Translations under genes and position numbers: made by a program
The notes under the pieces: model-generated
What the model was told of the DNA's origin: nothing
Database searches by the model: none
What the model saw: the letters and a program-made list of their open reading frames with translations, nothing else
Source of the DNA: Kitasatospora sp. GP82
GTDB lineage: Bacteria; Actinomycetota; Actinomycetes; Streptomycetales; Streptomycetaceae
Direction: 5' to 3'
Assembly: GCF_029892105.1 (NCBI RefSeq)
Contig: NZ_JARZAJ010000011.1
Coordinates: 124,001-188,000, forward strand
Length of the DNA stretch: 64,000 bases
Shown: positions 1 to 7,407 of the stretch, piece after piece
Numbering within the stretch: the stretch's first letter is position 1
Layout of the letters: each line of letters starts with the position of its first letter

Positions 1-2
1 TC

Positions 3-272
3 GAAGTACCGCCCCGGGGACCGCTGTTGCGCACCAGGGAGGTGGACGTCGTCCGCGACGGCCGCTATCTGCTGCGGGCGGTCTCGCTCACCGTCGAGCC
101 GGGCCAGCACTGGGCGCTGCTCGGCGCCAACGGCGCGGGCAAGAGCACCCTGCTCGGCCTGCTGGGCGCCACGACGGCCGCTGGAGCGCCCGGGCCGAAC
201 CCCGCCGCCCGGCGGGCGTCTGAGCCCCTCGGTACGAGGGCGGCGGGGTGGCGGGGCGACGGCGTGCGGTGA
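3..272 (+). pseudogene. ABC transporter ATP-binding protein, N-terminal remnant
   Basis: The reading frame is open from the left edge (possible TTG start at 27). It encodes the beginning of an ABC ATPase: a strand region (VDVVRDGRYLL), then an intact Walker A motif, GANGAGKST, near positions 129-155. Right after the Walker helix (LLGLLGATT) the family resemblance stops. The frame continues through low-complexity Ala/Pro/Arg residues to a TGA at 272. There is no Q-loop, LSGGQ signature or Walker B. The gene is therefore cut to roughly a quarter of the usual 250 aa and cannot be a working ATPase. Whether the break is a deletion or a frameshift cannot be told without a homologous locus. It is not an obvious partner of the ATPase-less peptide importer at 2877-7356. 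Confidence 0.6.
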
Positions 273-288
273 CTGCCTGTGACCGGGG

Positions 289-777
289 TCAGGCGGGCAG
301 ATGGGCCTCGATGGCGGCGATCAGCTCCGCGGACTCCGGCTCGGTGCGGGGGCGGAAGCGGCCGAGAACCGCACCGTCGGTGCCGATGACGAACTTCTCG
401 AAGTTCCAGGTGACGTCACCGGCCTGGCCCTCGGCATCGGCCGTCTCGGTGAGCTCCGCGTACAGCGGGTGCCGGCCGTCCCCGTTGACCTCGATCTTCT
501 CGAAGAGCGGGAAGGAGACACCGTAGGTGGTCGAGCAGAAGGTCTGGATCTCCTCGGCGCTGCCCGGCTCCTGGCCCATGAACTGGTTGCAGGGGAAGCC
601 GAGTACGGTGAAGCCGCGCTCGGCGTAGCGCTGCTGCAGCCGCTCCAGACCCGCGTACTGCGGCGTCAGGCCGCACTTCGACGCGACGTTGACCAGAAGC
701 AGCACCTTGCCCTTGTAGTCGCCGAGCGAGGCGGGCCGGCCGGCCAGGGTGTGCAGCGGGATGTCGTACAGGCTCAT
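289..777 (-). CDS. glutathione peroxidase family protein (Cys type, probably thioredoxin-dependent)
   Basis: The 162-aa product reduces hydrogen peroxide and organic hydroperoxides in the cytoplasm. The family signature is clear: NVASKCGLTPQY with peroxidatic Cys35 in place of selenocysteine, then GFPCNQF (Cys63, Gln65), and WNFEKF further on, which supplies the Trp and Asn of the active-site tetrad. Cys81 is placed where resolving cysteines of Cys-type enzymes lie, so reduction by thioredoxin is likelier than by glutathione; that is inference from family knowledge. The ATG at 775-777 was chosen because the protein starts at the normal family position (MSLYDIPLHTL) and has a GAAGGGG-like ribosome site. 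Transcribed alone, divergently from the DD-peptidase gene. Confidence 0.9.
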   Translation of the reverse strand: MSLYDIPLHTLAGRPASLGDYKGKVLLLVNVASKCGLTPQYAGLERLQQRYAERGFTVLGFPCNQFMGQEPGSAEEIQTFCSTTYGVSFPLFEKIEVNGDGRHPLYAELTETADAEGQAGDVTWNFEKFVIGTDGAVLGRFRPRTEPESAELIAAIEAHLPA

Positions 778-1147
778 GGAAGGCCCCTTCGGTAGGTGTT
801 CGCCGCAGCGGACAACTGCCCGCCCGGCCCGGGTGTTCCCGGTCAGCCTGGCAGGGATGCCGGGGTGAGGCAGCTGCTGGTCGCCGCACCGGCCGGGAGG
901 ACGGCGGACGCCGGCACTCACCGCTCTCCTTGACGGCCGATACGGAGTCGAACGGAACCGATTGCACGTTCGATACATTGGCCCACGTGCTGAGGGGGAG
1001 TGGTCGGCGCGGGGGATTTCGCGCGCGCCGCGTGTCAGCGGGGCCGTTCCGGGCCGGGGGCGCCAAGGTGGTGGCGGTCGGCCGGTGTGGGCGGTGTGAG
1101 CGACCGGGGCCGGCTCCGGCTGCTGCTCGTCCGCCCCTGGAGGCCCT
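778..1147. other. divergent intergenic region, gpx / DD-carboxypeptidase
   Basis: This 370-nt stretch separates two genes read outward, so it must carry both promoters. I see no supportable ORF. Its one clear structure is a 7-bp inverted repeat at 948-973, listed separately. A TTGACG hexamer at 930-935 could be a -35 element for the rightward gene, but no convincing -10 follows at the usual spacing. Confidence 0.5.
948..973. promoter_or_regulatory. inverted repeat TCGAACG-N12-CGTTCGA, operator candidate
   Basis: The arms (948-954 and 967-973) are perfect 7-bp complements separated by 12 nt, in the divergent gpx/DD-peptidase promoter region. The centre-to-centre spacing of about two helical turns suits a dimeric regulator. 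Function is inferred from position and symmetry only. Confidence 0.35.
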
Positions 1148-2764
1148 GTGCGTACCGTTTCGGTCCGGCGGCCCAGCGTGCCGCTGGCCGCTGTCCTGGC
1201 TGCCCTGCTGCTCACGGGCTCCGCCCCGGCGGCCCCCGGCGCGACTGCGATGGCCTCGTCACCGGCGGCCTCGTCGCTCTCCTCGGATCTGGACCGGCTG
1301 CTCGAAGACCCGCGCCTGACGGGCGCTCAGGTGTCCGCACTGGTCACCGATGTCGCGACCGGTGAGGTGCTCTACCGGCGTTCACCCGGTGCACTGATGC
1401 TGCCCGCCTCCACCCTGAAGACTTTCACGGCCGCTGCCGCTCTCGACCTCCTGGGCGCGGACCACCGCTTCGGGACCGAGGTCCTCGCGGCAGGCGGACG
1501 CGTCGGCTCGAAGCTCGACGGCGATCTCGTCCTGCGGGGCGGGGGAGACCCCAGTCTGCTGCCCGCCGATCTGGACGCGCTCGCCGCGCAGGTGGCGACG
1601 GCCGGGATCACCACGGTCTCCGGCGGCGTACTGGCGGACGCCTCCCGCTACGACAGCGTGCCGCTCGGGGACAACTGGGCCTGGGACGACCAGTCCGCGT
1701 ACTACAGTCCGCAGATCTCCGCGCTCACCCTCGCCAGCGACACCGACTACGACCCGGGCACCGTCCGGCTCACGCTGACGCCGGATCCGGCGCCGGGGCG
1801 GCCCGCCGCCGTGCAGCTCATGCCCGCCGAGGCCCCGGTGAAGCTCGGCGGCCGGATCGACACCGCGGCGGCGGGCAGCGAGTACACCGTGAACGTGACC
1901 CGGACCCCGGGGACCAATGAGATCGTCCTGGCGGGCAGCCTTCCGGTGGACGGAGGTACGAGTGAGGAGTGGGTCACCGTGGAGGACCCGGCGCGGGTGA
2001 CCGCGACGGTGTTCTCGGCCGCCCTGGCGCGCCACGGGGTGAGTGTCCAGGGAGCAGTGCGGGCGGGCTCGGCCCCGGCGGACGCCGCCGTGCTGGCGCG
2101 CCACGACTCGGCGCCGATCTCCGCGCTCATGGTGCCGTTCCTCAAACTCAGCAACAACGGGATCGCCGAGCACCTGGTCAAGGAGATCGGCCGGGTGAGA
2201 GCCGGATCCGGCAGCTGGCGGGCCGGGCTCGACCAGATCGCCTCCTTTGTGCACCGCAGTGGTCTTGAACCGACCGCCGCCCGGCAGACCGACGGCTCCG
2301 GCCTGTCCCGGCACAACCTGCTGACCGCTCAACGGCTGGTGAAACTCCTGGAGTTCGCTCGACGGCAGCCGTGGTTCGCGCCCTGGTACGAGGCGCTTCC
2401 GGTGGCCGGGGACCCGCGCCGGATGGTCGGCGGTACCCTCTCCAGGCGGATGCTGGGCACCGAGGCCGAGGGCCGGGTCCACGCCAAGACCGGGTCCATG
2501 AGCGGGGTGGACAACCTGGCCGGGTACGTCGAGCGGCGGGACGGGCGCACGCTCGGTTTCACGCTGCTGTTCAACAACTTCGTCGGCAGCAACCCCCGCC
2601 CGGTCATCGACGCCTTCGCCGTCCGCCTCGCTGCCGCCGCCTCCGGCACCGTCGCCGGCTCCGCCGACAGCACCGGCGCAGCGCTGCAGAGCGCACCCGG
2701 GCACCGCGCCGGCAGGGACGCCCGCGACTGGGAGAACAACTGTGCGTCCAGTGACCAGTGTTGA
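1148..2764 (+). CDS. dacB: D-alanyl-D-alanine carboxypeptidase/endopeptidase (PBP4 type, peptidase S13)
   Basis: This 538-aa exported penicillin-binding protein trims D-Ala from peptidoglycan stem peptides or cuts cross-links. An N-terminal signal peptide (residues 1 to about 35, hydrophobic core LAAVLAALLLTGSAP) is followed by all three active-site motifs: S88-T-L-K91, S335-N-N337 and K445-T-G447. The 240-residue insertion between the first two motifs is typical of S13 enzymes and separates them from the shorter S11 class. The GTG start at 1148 puts the signal peptide at the very N-terminus. The last ~45 residues are Ala/Gly/Ser-rich and end in an unusual Cys-containing tail. The next genes encode a peptide importer and a D-aminopeptidase, so released D-amino acids could be reimported. 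Confidence 0.92.
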   Translation: MRTVSVRRPSVPLAAVLAALLLTGSAPAAPGATAMASSPAASSLSSDLDRLLEDPRLTGAQVSALVTDVATGEVLYRRSPGALMLPASTLKTFTAAAALDLLGADHRFGTEVLAAGGRVGSKLDGDLVLRGGGDPSLLPADLDALAAQVATAGITTVSGGVLADASRYDSVPLGDNWAWDDQSAYYSPQISALTLASDTDYDPGTVRLTLTPDPAPGRPAAVQLMPAEAPVKLGGRIDTAAAGSEYTVNVTRTPGTNEIVLAGSLPVDGGTSEEWVTVEDPARVTATVFSAALARHGVSVQGAVRAGSAPADAAVLARHDSAPISALMVPFLKLSNNGIAEHLVKEIGRVRAGSGSWRAGLDQIASFVHRSGLEPTAARQTDGSGLSRHNLLTAQRLVKLLEFARRQPWFAPWYEALPVAGDPRRMVGGTLSRRMLGTEAEGRVHAKTGSMSGVDNLAGYVERRDGRTLGFTLLFNNFVGSNPRPVIDAFAVRLAAAASGTVAGSADSTGAALQSAPGHRAGRDARDWENNCASSDQC

Positions 2765-2876
2765 CGAATCGTCAGATATGGGGGTTACTCGGTTACCCGA
2801 CCAAGCGGCACCGGCACCAAGCGGCACCGGAACCAGGTACCACTGGCACCAGGAAGAGCGAGGAACCCCGCGACCC

Positions 2877-4508
2877 ATGAAGACCTCGGTGCACCGACCC
2901 GTCCGGTCCGCAGCCGCCCTGTCTGCGCTGGCCGTCCTGCTGGTCGCCGCGGTGCCCGCATGCACCCGCTCCACCGACGACGGCAACCGCGACTTCCCCC
3001 CGGTGCCGGGGGGCGCGTACTCCGTGGCCCTCACCGAGCCCGACCACCTCACCCCCGGCCGGACCACCAGCAGCTATGCACTCCAGGTCCTCCAGGGCCT
3101 GTTCGACACCCCCGTCACCCTGGACCCCGGGGACGGCCACGTCGTCCCGCTGGCAGCCGAGTCCGTCGAATCGGACGACCAGCGGGTGTGGACCCTGAAG
3201 TTCCCGGCGAACGCGGTCTTCCACAACGGGGAGCCGGTCACCGCCCGCAGTTTCGCCGACGCCTGGAACGCCGCCGCCTACGGCCCCAACGGCTGGGACG
3301 CCAACTCCTACTTCGCCCAGATCGACGGCTACGCCGACCTCAACCCCGCCGACGGACAGAGGCCCACGACCGACCACCTGTCCGGCCTCACCGTGCTCGA
3401 CGACACCACCCTGCGAGTCACCCTCAGCGCCCCGTTCAGCCAGTTCCCCATGCTGCTCGCCTTCCCCGCGTTCGCACCACTGCCCAGGGCCGCGCTCGCC
3501 GACCCGAGCGGCTACGACCGGCATCCCGTCGGAAACGGCCCGTTCGAGATGGACGGAGACTGGCAGCACAACCAGCGGATCGACCTCAGGCGGGCAGCCT
3601 CCTACACCGGCGCCAGGCCGCCGATGGCCGATGCCGTCCACTTCAAGATCTTCACCAGCAAGGACACCGCCTTCACCGAACTCCGCGCCGGACACGTGGA
3701 CTTCGTGACCACCGTACCGGCCGCCCGCGCCTACGAGGCCAGACGCACCTTCGGCAGGCGCTACTCGGTCCGGCCCAGCGGCACCATGGACTACCTCGGG
3801 CTGCCACTCGCCGATCCCCGCTACGCCAATCCGGAGTTACGCCGCGCCCTGTCGATGGCCATCGACCGCAAGGGCATCACCCGGGCCATCTACAACGAGG
3901 TCTATCTGCCCGCCGACTCGATCGTCGCCGCGACGATCCCGGGGCACCGCGACGGCGCCTGCGGCGAGACCTGTACCTACCAGCCCGCCAAGGCCAGAGA
4001 GCTGTTCGACCGCGCAGGGGGATTCACCGGACCGCTGGAACTCTACTTCGCCAACTCGGATCCCACCTACGAACAGTGGATGACCGCCGTGGCCAACGAG
4101 CTCCGGCAGAACCTCGGCATCCGCGACATCCGATTCCGCAAGATGGCGAGCGCCGACCTCGGCCCGATCCTCAACGGCGGCAGGGCCACGGGCCCGTACC
4201 GGCAGAACTGGGTCGTCGACTACCCCAGCATGCAGAACTACCTGGCCGGCCTCTACCTCCGCGGCAACCGCACGGGCTGGCACAACCCGCAGTTCGACGA
4301 CCTGCTCTCCCGTGGCAACGCCGCTTCGAGCGCACCGGAGAGCATCGCCTACTACCGCCGGGCCGAGGACATCGCCCTGGCCGAGCTGCCGCTGATCCCG
4401 CTGTGGAACTGGCGGGACCAGTCCGCCTGGAGCAGCAGAGTCGGCAACGTCCTGATCGACCCGTATGCCGCCGGCCTGCACCTGGACCGAGTGACCGTCA
4501 GACACTGA
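2877..4508 (+). CDS. peptide ABC transporter substrate-binding lipoprotein (family 5)
   Basis: The product is an extracytoplasmic oligopeptide/dipeptide-binding protein anchored by lipid at Cys29; the signal peptide ends in VPAC. The mature part has the family-5 layout: VEPD-type opening (LTEPDHLTPGRTTSSYALQV), the YDRHPVGNGPFEM segment, and the C-terminal EDIALAELPLIPLWNW segment. At 543 aa it is full length. An in-frame ATG at 2877 with AGGAAGAGCGAGGA upstream is preferred to a start inside the previous gene's tail. Its permeases and an M55 D-aminopeptidase follow, so the ligand is probably a di- or oligopeptide, perhaps D-Ala-containing; no residue proves this. Confidence 0.88.
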   Translation: MKTSVHRPVRSAAALSALAVLLVAAVPACTRSTDDGNRDFPPVPGGAYSVALTEPDHLTPGRTTSSYALQVLQGLFDTPVTLDPGDGHVVPLAAESVESDDQRVWTLKFPANAVFHNGEPVTARSFADAWNAAAYGPNGWDANSYFAQIDGYADLNPADGQRPTTDHLSGLTVLDDTTLRVTLSAPFSQFPMLLAFPAFAPLPRAALADPSGYDRHPVGNGPFEMDGDWQHNQRIDLRRAASYTGARPPMADAVHFKIFTSKDTAFTELRAGHVDFVTTVPAARAYEARRTFGRRYSVRPSGTMDYLGLPLADPRYANPELRRALSMAIDRKGITRAIYNEVYLPADSIVAATIPGHRDGACGETCTYQPAKARELFDRAGGFTGPLELYFANSDPTYEQWMTAVANELRQNLGIRDIRFRKMASADLGPILNGGRATGPYRQNWVVDYPSMQNYLAGLYLRGNRTGWHNPQFDDLLSRGNAASSAPESIAYYRRAEDIALAELPLIPLWNWRDQSAWSSRVGNVLIDPYAAGLHLDRVTVRH

Positions 4509-4520
4509 CACCGACCGCGA

Positions 4521-4547
4521 CACCCGCACCCGCACCCGCACCCGCAC
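4521..4547. repeat. hexanucleotide run, (CACCCG)4
   Basis: Four perfect tandem copies of CACCCG followed by a partial copy lie in the 69-nt gap between the binding-protein and permease genes. This is probably a slippage-prone spacer. It forms no obvious hairpin. Confidence 0.6.
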
Positions 4548-4577
4548 CGATATCGACACGAGAGACCTAGGGGTTCG

Positions 4578-5504
4578 ATGGGCCGATTCATCGCCCGCCG
4601 TCTGATGTACGCCGTCCCCGTGCTGCTGGCCACCACCTTCCTGATCTACTCGCTGGTCTTCGTGCTGCCCGGCGACCCGATCCAGGGACTGGCCGGTGAC
4701 CGCCCCGTCGCCCCGTCGGTCCTCGCGGAGCTGCACCGGCGCTACCACCTCGACGACCCGCTCGTCGTCCAGTACGCCAAGTACCTCGGCGGTCTGCTCA
4801 CCGGCGACCTCGGCCGGACGTTCACCGGAGAGCCCGTCGCGGACGTCCTCGCCGGACGCTGGCAGGTCACCCTCAGACTCGGACTCACCGCGTGGTTCTT
4901 CGAGACCGTCCTCGGCATCGCGCTCGGGGTCTGGGCCGGGCTGCACCGGGGCAGATGGGCCGACGGTCTCGTCCTGGGCGGTACCACCCTGGTGATCGCC
5001 GTCCCCGTCTTCATCGTCGGCTACCTCGCCCAACTGACCTTCGGCGTAAGGCTCGGCTGGTTCCCGGTCTCCGGCGAGGAGGCGGGCTGGCCGGCCGCCT
5101 ACCTGCTGCCAGGACTGGTCCTGGCCTCGTTCGGAGTCGCCTATGTCGCCAGGCTCACCCGCTCCTCCCTGCTGGAGAACCTGCGCGCGGACTACGTACG
5201 CACCGCCGACGCCAAGGGGCTGTCACGGCGCCGGGTGGTGATCGTGCACACGCTGCGCAACTCGCTCATCCCGGTGGTGACCTTCCTCGGCGTCGAGCTG
5301 GGCTCGCTGATGGCGGGGGCCGTCGTGACCGAGTACATCTTCAATCTTCCCGGCATCGGCCAGCAGGTCTTCCAGGCCATCCAACTGCGCGAAGGCCCGA
5401 CGGTGGTGGGCATCACCACCGCGCTGGTGCTGGTCTTCTGCCTGGCGAACCTGCTGGTGGACGTCCTGTACGGACTGCTCGACCCGAGGATCCGCCATGA
5501 CTAG
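4578..5504 (+). CDS. dppB: peptide ABC transporter permease, DppB type
   Basis: This 308-aa inner-membrane subunit forms half of the import channel. It opens with the classic DppB helix (RRLMYAVPVLLATTFLIYSLVFVLPGDP). The coupling-helix motif that docks on the ATPase lies near residues 195-225 (YVRTADAKGLSRRRVVIVHTLRNS). Six hydrophobic segments are evident. The start has AGGGG seven nt upstream. It overlaps the next permease by 8 nt, so the two are translated together. Confidence 0.9.
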   Translation: MGRFIARRLMYAVPVLLATTFLIYSLVFVLPGDPIQGLAGDRPVAPSVLAELHRRYHLDDPLVVQYAKYLGGLLTGDLGRTFTGEPVADVLAGRWQVTLRLGLTAWFFETVLGIALGVWAGLHRGRWADGLVLGGTTLVIAVPVFIVGYLAQLTFGVRLGWFPVSGEEAGWPAAYLLPGLVLASFGVAYVARLTRSSLLENLRADYVRTADAKGLSRRRVVIVHTLRNSLIPVVTFLGVELGSLMAGAVVTEYIFNLPGIGQQVFQAIQLREGPTVVGITTALVLVFCLANLLVDVLYGLLDPRIRHD

Positions 5505-6456
5505 CCCGCAGCCCGTACCGGCCCCGCAGCCGACGCCGGCTCCACCCGTCGAGGATCTGGTCCTGCCGCCGGCCGGTCCGCCGAAGGCCGAGGAGCGGCC
5601 GGCGGCAGGCTCCCTGGCCTCGGACGCCTGGCGCGAGCTGCGCTCGCGCCCGCTGGTCGGGGTGTGTGCGGCCGTGGTGCTGCTGGTCGCCTCGATGGCC
5701 GCCGTCCCGAGCCCGTTCATCGCCCTGCTGACGAACGACAGCGGACGGTGCGAACTCGCCGACTCCCGGGTCGGCCCGAGCCTCGACCACCCCTTCGGCT
5801 TCGACCTGCAAGGGTGCGACTACCTCGCCCAGATCGTCCGCGGCACCCGGCCCTCACTCGTCATCGGCCTCTCCGTCACGGCCGGCGCGCTGGTCCTGTC
5901 CGTCCTGCTCGGCCTGCTGGCCGGCTTCTACGGCGGCTGGGTCGACGCGCTGCTCTCCCGGACCACCGATGTGTTCTTCGGCCTGCCGTTCATCCTCGGT
6001 GCCACCGTCATCCTGGTCGCCTTCCCCGACCACGGTCTCGGCGCCATGACGCTCGTCCTGGTGGCCCTCGGCTGGACGACCATGGCCCGGGTGATGCGCG
6101 CCCAGGTGATCGGGCTGAAGGACGCCGACTACGTCCACGCCGCGCGCTCGACCGGCGCCGGGCCGCTTCGCCTGATGATCCGTCATATTCTGCCCAACGC
6201 CGTGACGCCGGTGGTGGTGGTCGCCATGCTGAACATCGGGAACGTCATCTCCGGAGAGGCGACCCTGGACTTCCTCGGCGTCGGGCTGCAGTACCCCGCC
6301 CTCTCCTGGGGCCTGCAACTCAACGCCGCGCAGAGCTACTTCCTCGACTTCCCGCACCTGCTCGTCTTTCCGGCGCTGTTCCTGTCCGTCACCGTGCTGA
6401 GCTTCATCCTGCTCGGCGACGCGGTCCGGGACGCCTACGACCCCAAGCTGAGGTGA
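5497..6456 (+). CDS. dppC: peptide ABC transporter permease, DppC type
   Basis: The 319-aa partner permease begins with a proline-rich cytoplasmic tail of about 40 residues, as DppC proteins do. The first helix is followed by an extracytoplasmic loop containing HPFGFDLQGCDYLAQ, the usual DppC substrate-side loop. The coupling motif is DADYVHAARSTGAGPLRLM. It overlaps dppB by 8 nt, and 66 nt separate it from the D-aminopeptidase. No gene for an ATP-binding subunit follows, so the pair must borrow ATPases encoded elsewhere. Confidence 0.9.
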   Translation: MTSPQPVPAPQPTPAPPVEDLVLPPAGPPKAEERPAAGSLASDAWRELRSRPLVGVCAAVVLLVASMAAVPSPFIALLTNDSGRCELADSRVGPSLDHPFGFDLQGCDYLAQIVRGTRPSLVIGLSVTAGALVLSVLLGLLAGFYGGWVDALLSRTTDVFFGLPFILGATVILVAFPDHGLGAMTLVLVALGWTTMARVMRAQVIGLKDADYVHAARSTGAGPLRLMIRHILPNAVTPVVVVAMLNIGNVISGEATLDFLGVGLQYPALSWGLQLNAAQSYFLDFPHLLVFPALFLSVTVLSFILLGDAVRDAYDPKLR

Positions 6457-6522
6457 GGGCCACTCCTGTGCCGGCCTCCGCGAACCGCCCCTGCCACCGC
6501 GTCACCCCCGGGAGGAACTCCG

Positions 6523-7356
6523 ATGCGTGTCCTGATCTCCGCCGACATGGAAGGCGCCACGGGAACCACCTGGCCCAAGGACGTCGAGCCCGGCACCCCC
6601 GCGTGGGAACGCATGCGGCGCCTGCTCACCTCCGACGTCAACGCGTGTGTGGAGGGCCTGTTCTCCGGTGGCGCGGACGAGGTGGTGGTCAACGAGTCCC
6701 ATGAGACCCAGCGCAACATCCTTCTCGACGAACTCGACCATCGGGCCCGTCTGTTGATCGGACGTCACAAGCCGCTCGGGATGGTGCAGGGCATCCAGGA
6801 AGCCGACGCCGCCGTGTTCCTCGGCTACCACACCGGCGCCGGGGCCCAGGGCGTCCTCTCCCACACCTACCTGGCCTCCGCGCTGACGGGTTTCAGGATC
6901 GACGGCGAACACGCCGACGAAGGGCGGATGAACGCGCTGGCCGCGGCCGAGTACGGAGTCCCGGTCATTCTGGTGACCGGCGACGACCTCACCTGCGCCG
7001 CCGCGGCCCGGTGGGCGCCGGGCGCCCGTACCGCCGCGGTCAAGGAGTGCGTCAGCCGGTTCGCGGCCGTCTGTCTGCCGCCCAGCCGCAGCGCCGCGCT
7101 GATCCGGGAACAGGCCGAACTGGCGGTGAGCGAACACGCCGTGCGGGGACGTCCCGAGCCGGTCACCGGGCCGCACCACTTCGAGATCGACTTCCACGCC
7201 ACCCACCTCGCCGAGGCTGTGGCGGGAATCCCCACGGTCGAACAGACGGGCCCCCGCACGGTCGCCTTCACCGCACCCACCGCCACCCGGGCCCTCAGGA
7301 CGTTCAGGATCTGCAGCACCGTCGCCGGCGCGTCCGCCGAGGACCGCTTCGGCTGA
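6523..7356 (+). CDS. dppA: M55 family D-aminopeptidase (DppA-like)
   Basis: The 277-aa cytoplasmic zinc peptidase removes D-amino acids from D,D-peptides such as D-Ala-D-Ala. All five zinc ligands known from Bacillus subtilis DppA are visible at nearly the same positions: Asp8 and Glu10 (SADMEG), His60 (NESHET), His103 (GYHTGAG) and Glu133 (ADEGRMN). The start has an ideal ribosome site, GGGAGGAACTCCGATG. It is last in the importer operon, as in the dpp operon of Bacillus, where the peptidase is also co-transcribed with a dipeptide importer. The context therefore supports scavenging of D-amino-acid peptides from cell-wall turnover. Confidence 0.93.
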   Translation: MRVLISADMEGATGTTWPKDVEPGTPAWERMRRLLTSDVNACVEGLFSGGADEVVVNESHETQRNILLDELDHRARLLIGRHKPLGMVQGIQEADAAVFLGYHTGAGAQGVLSHTYLASALTGFRIDGEHADEGRMNALAAAEYGVPVILVTGDDLTCAAAARWAPGARTAAVKECVSRFAAVCLPPSRSAALIREQAELAVSEHAVRGRPEPVTGPHHFEIDFHATHLAEAVAGIPTVEQTGPRTVAFTAPTATRALRTFRICSTVAGASAEDRFG

Positions 7357-7370
7357 CCGGCGTCCGTGCG

Positions 7371-7405
7371 GCGTGGGGCCGAGGCGGGGTGCCTCGGCCC
7401 CACGC
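7371..7405. terminator. bidirectional terminator hairpin
   Basis: A perfect 15-bp stem (7371-7385 with 7391-7405) closes on a 5-nt GGGGT loop. It lies between the convergent ends of the D-aminopeptidase operon (7356) and the LuxC/LuxE-type operon (7408), so it can stop transcription from both sides. Confidence 0.9.
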
Positions 7406-7407
7406 GG

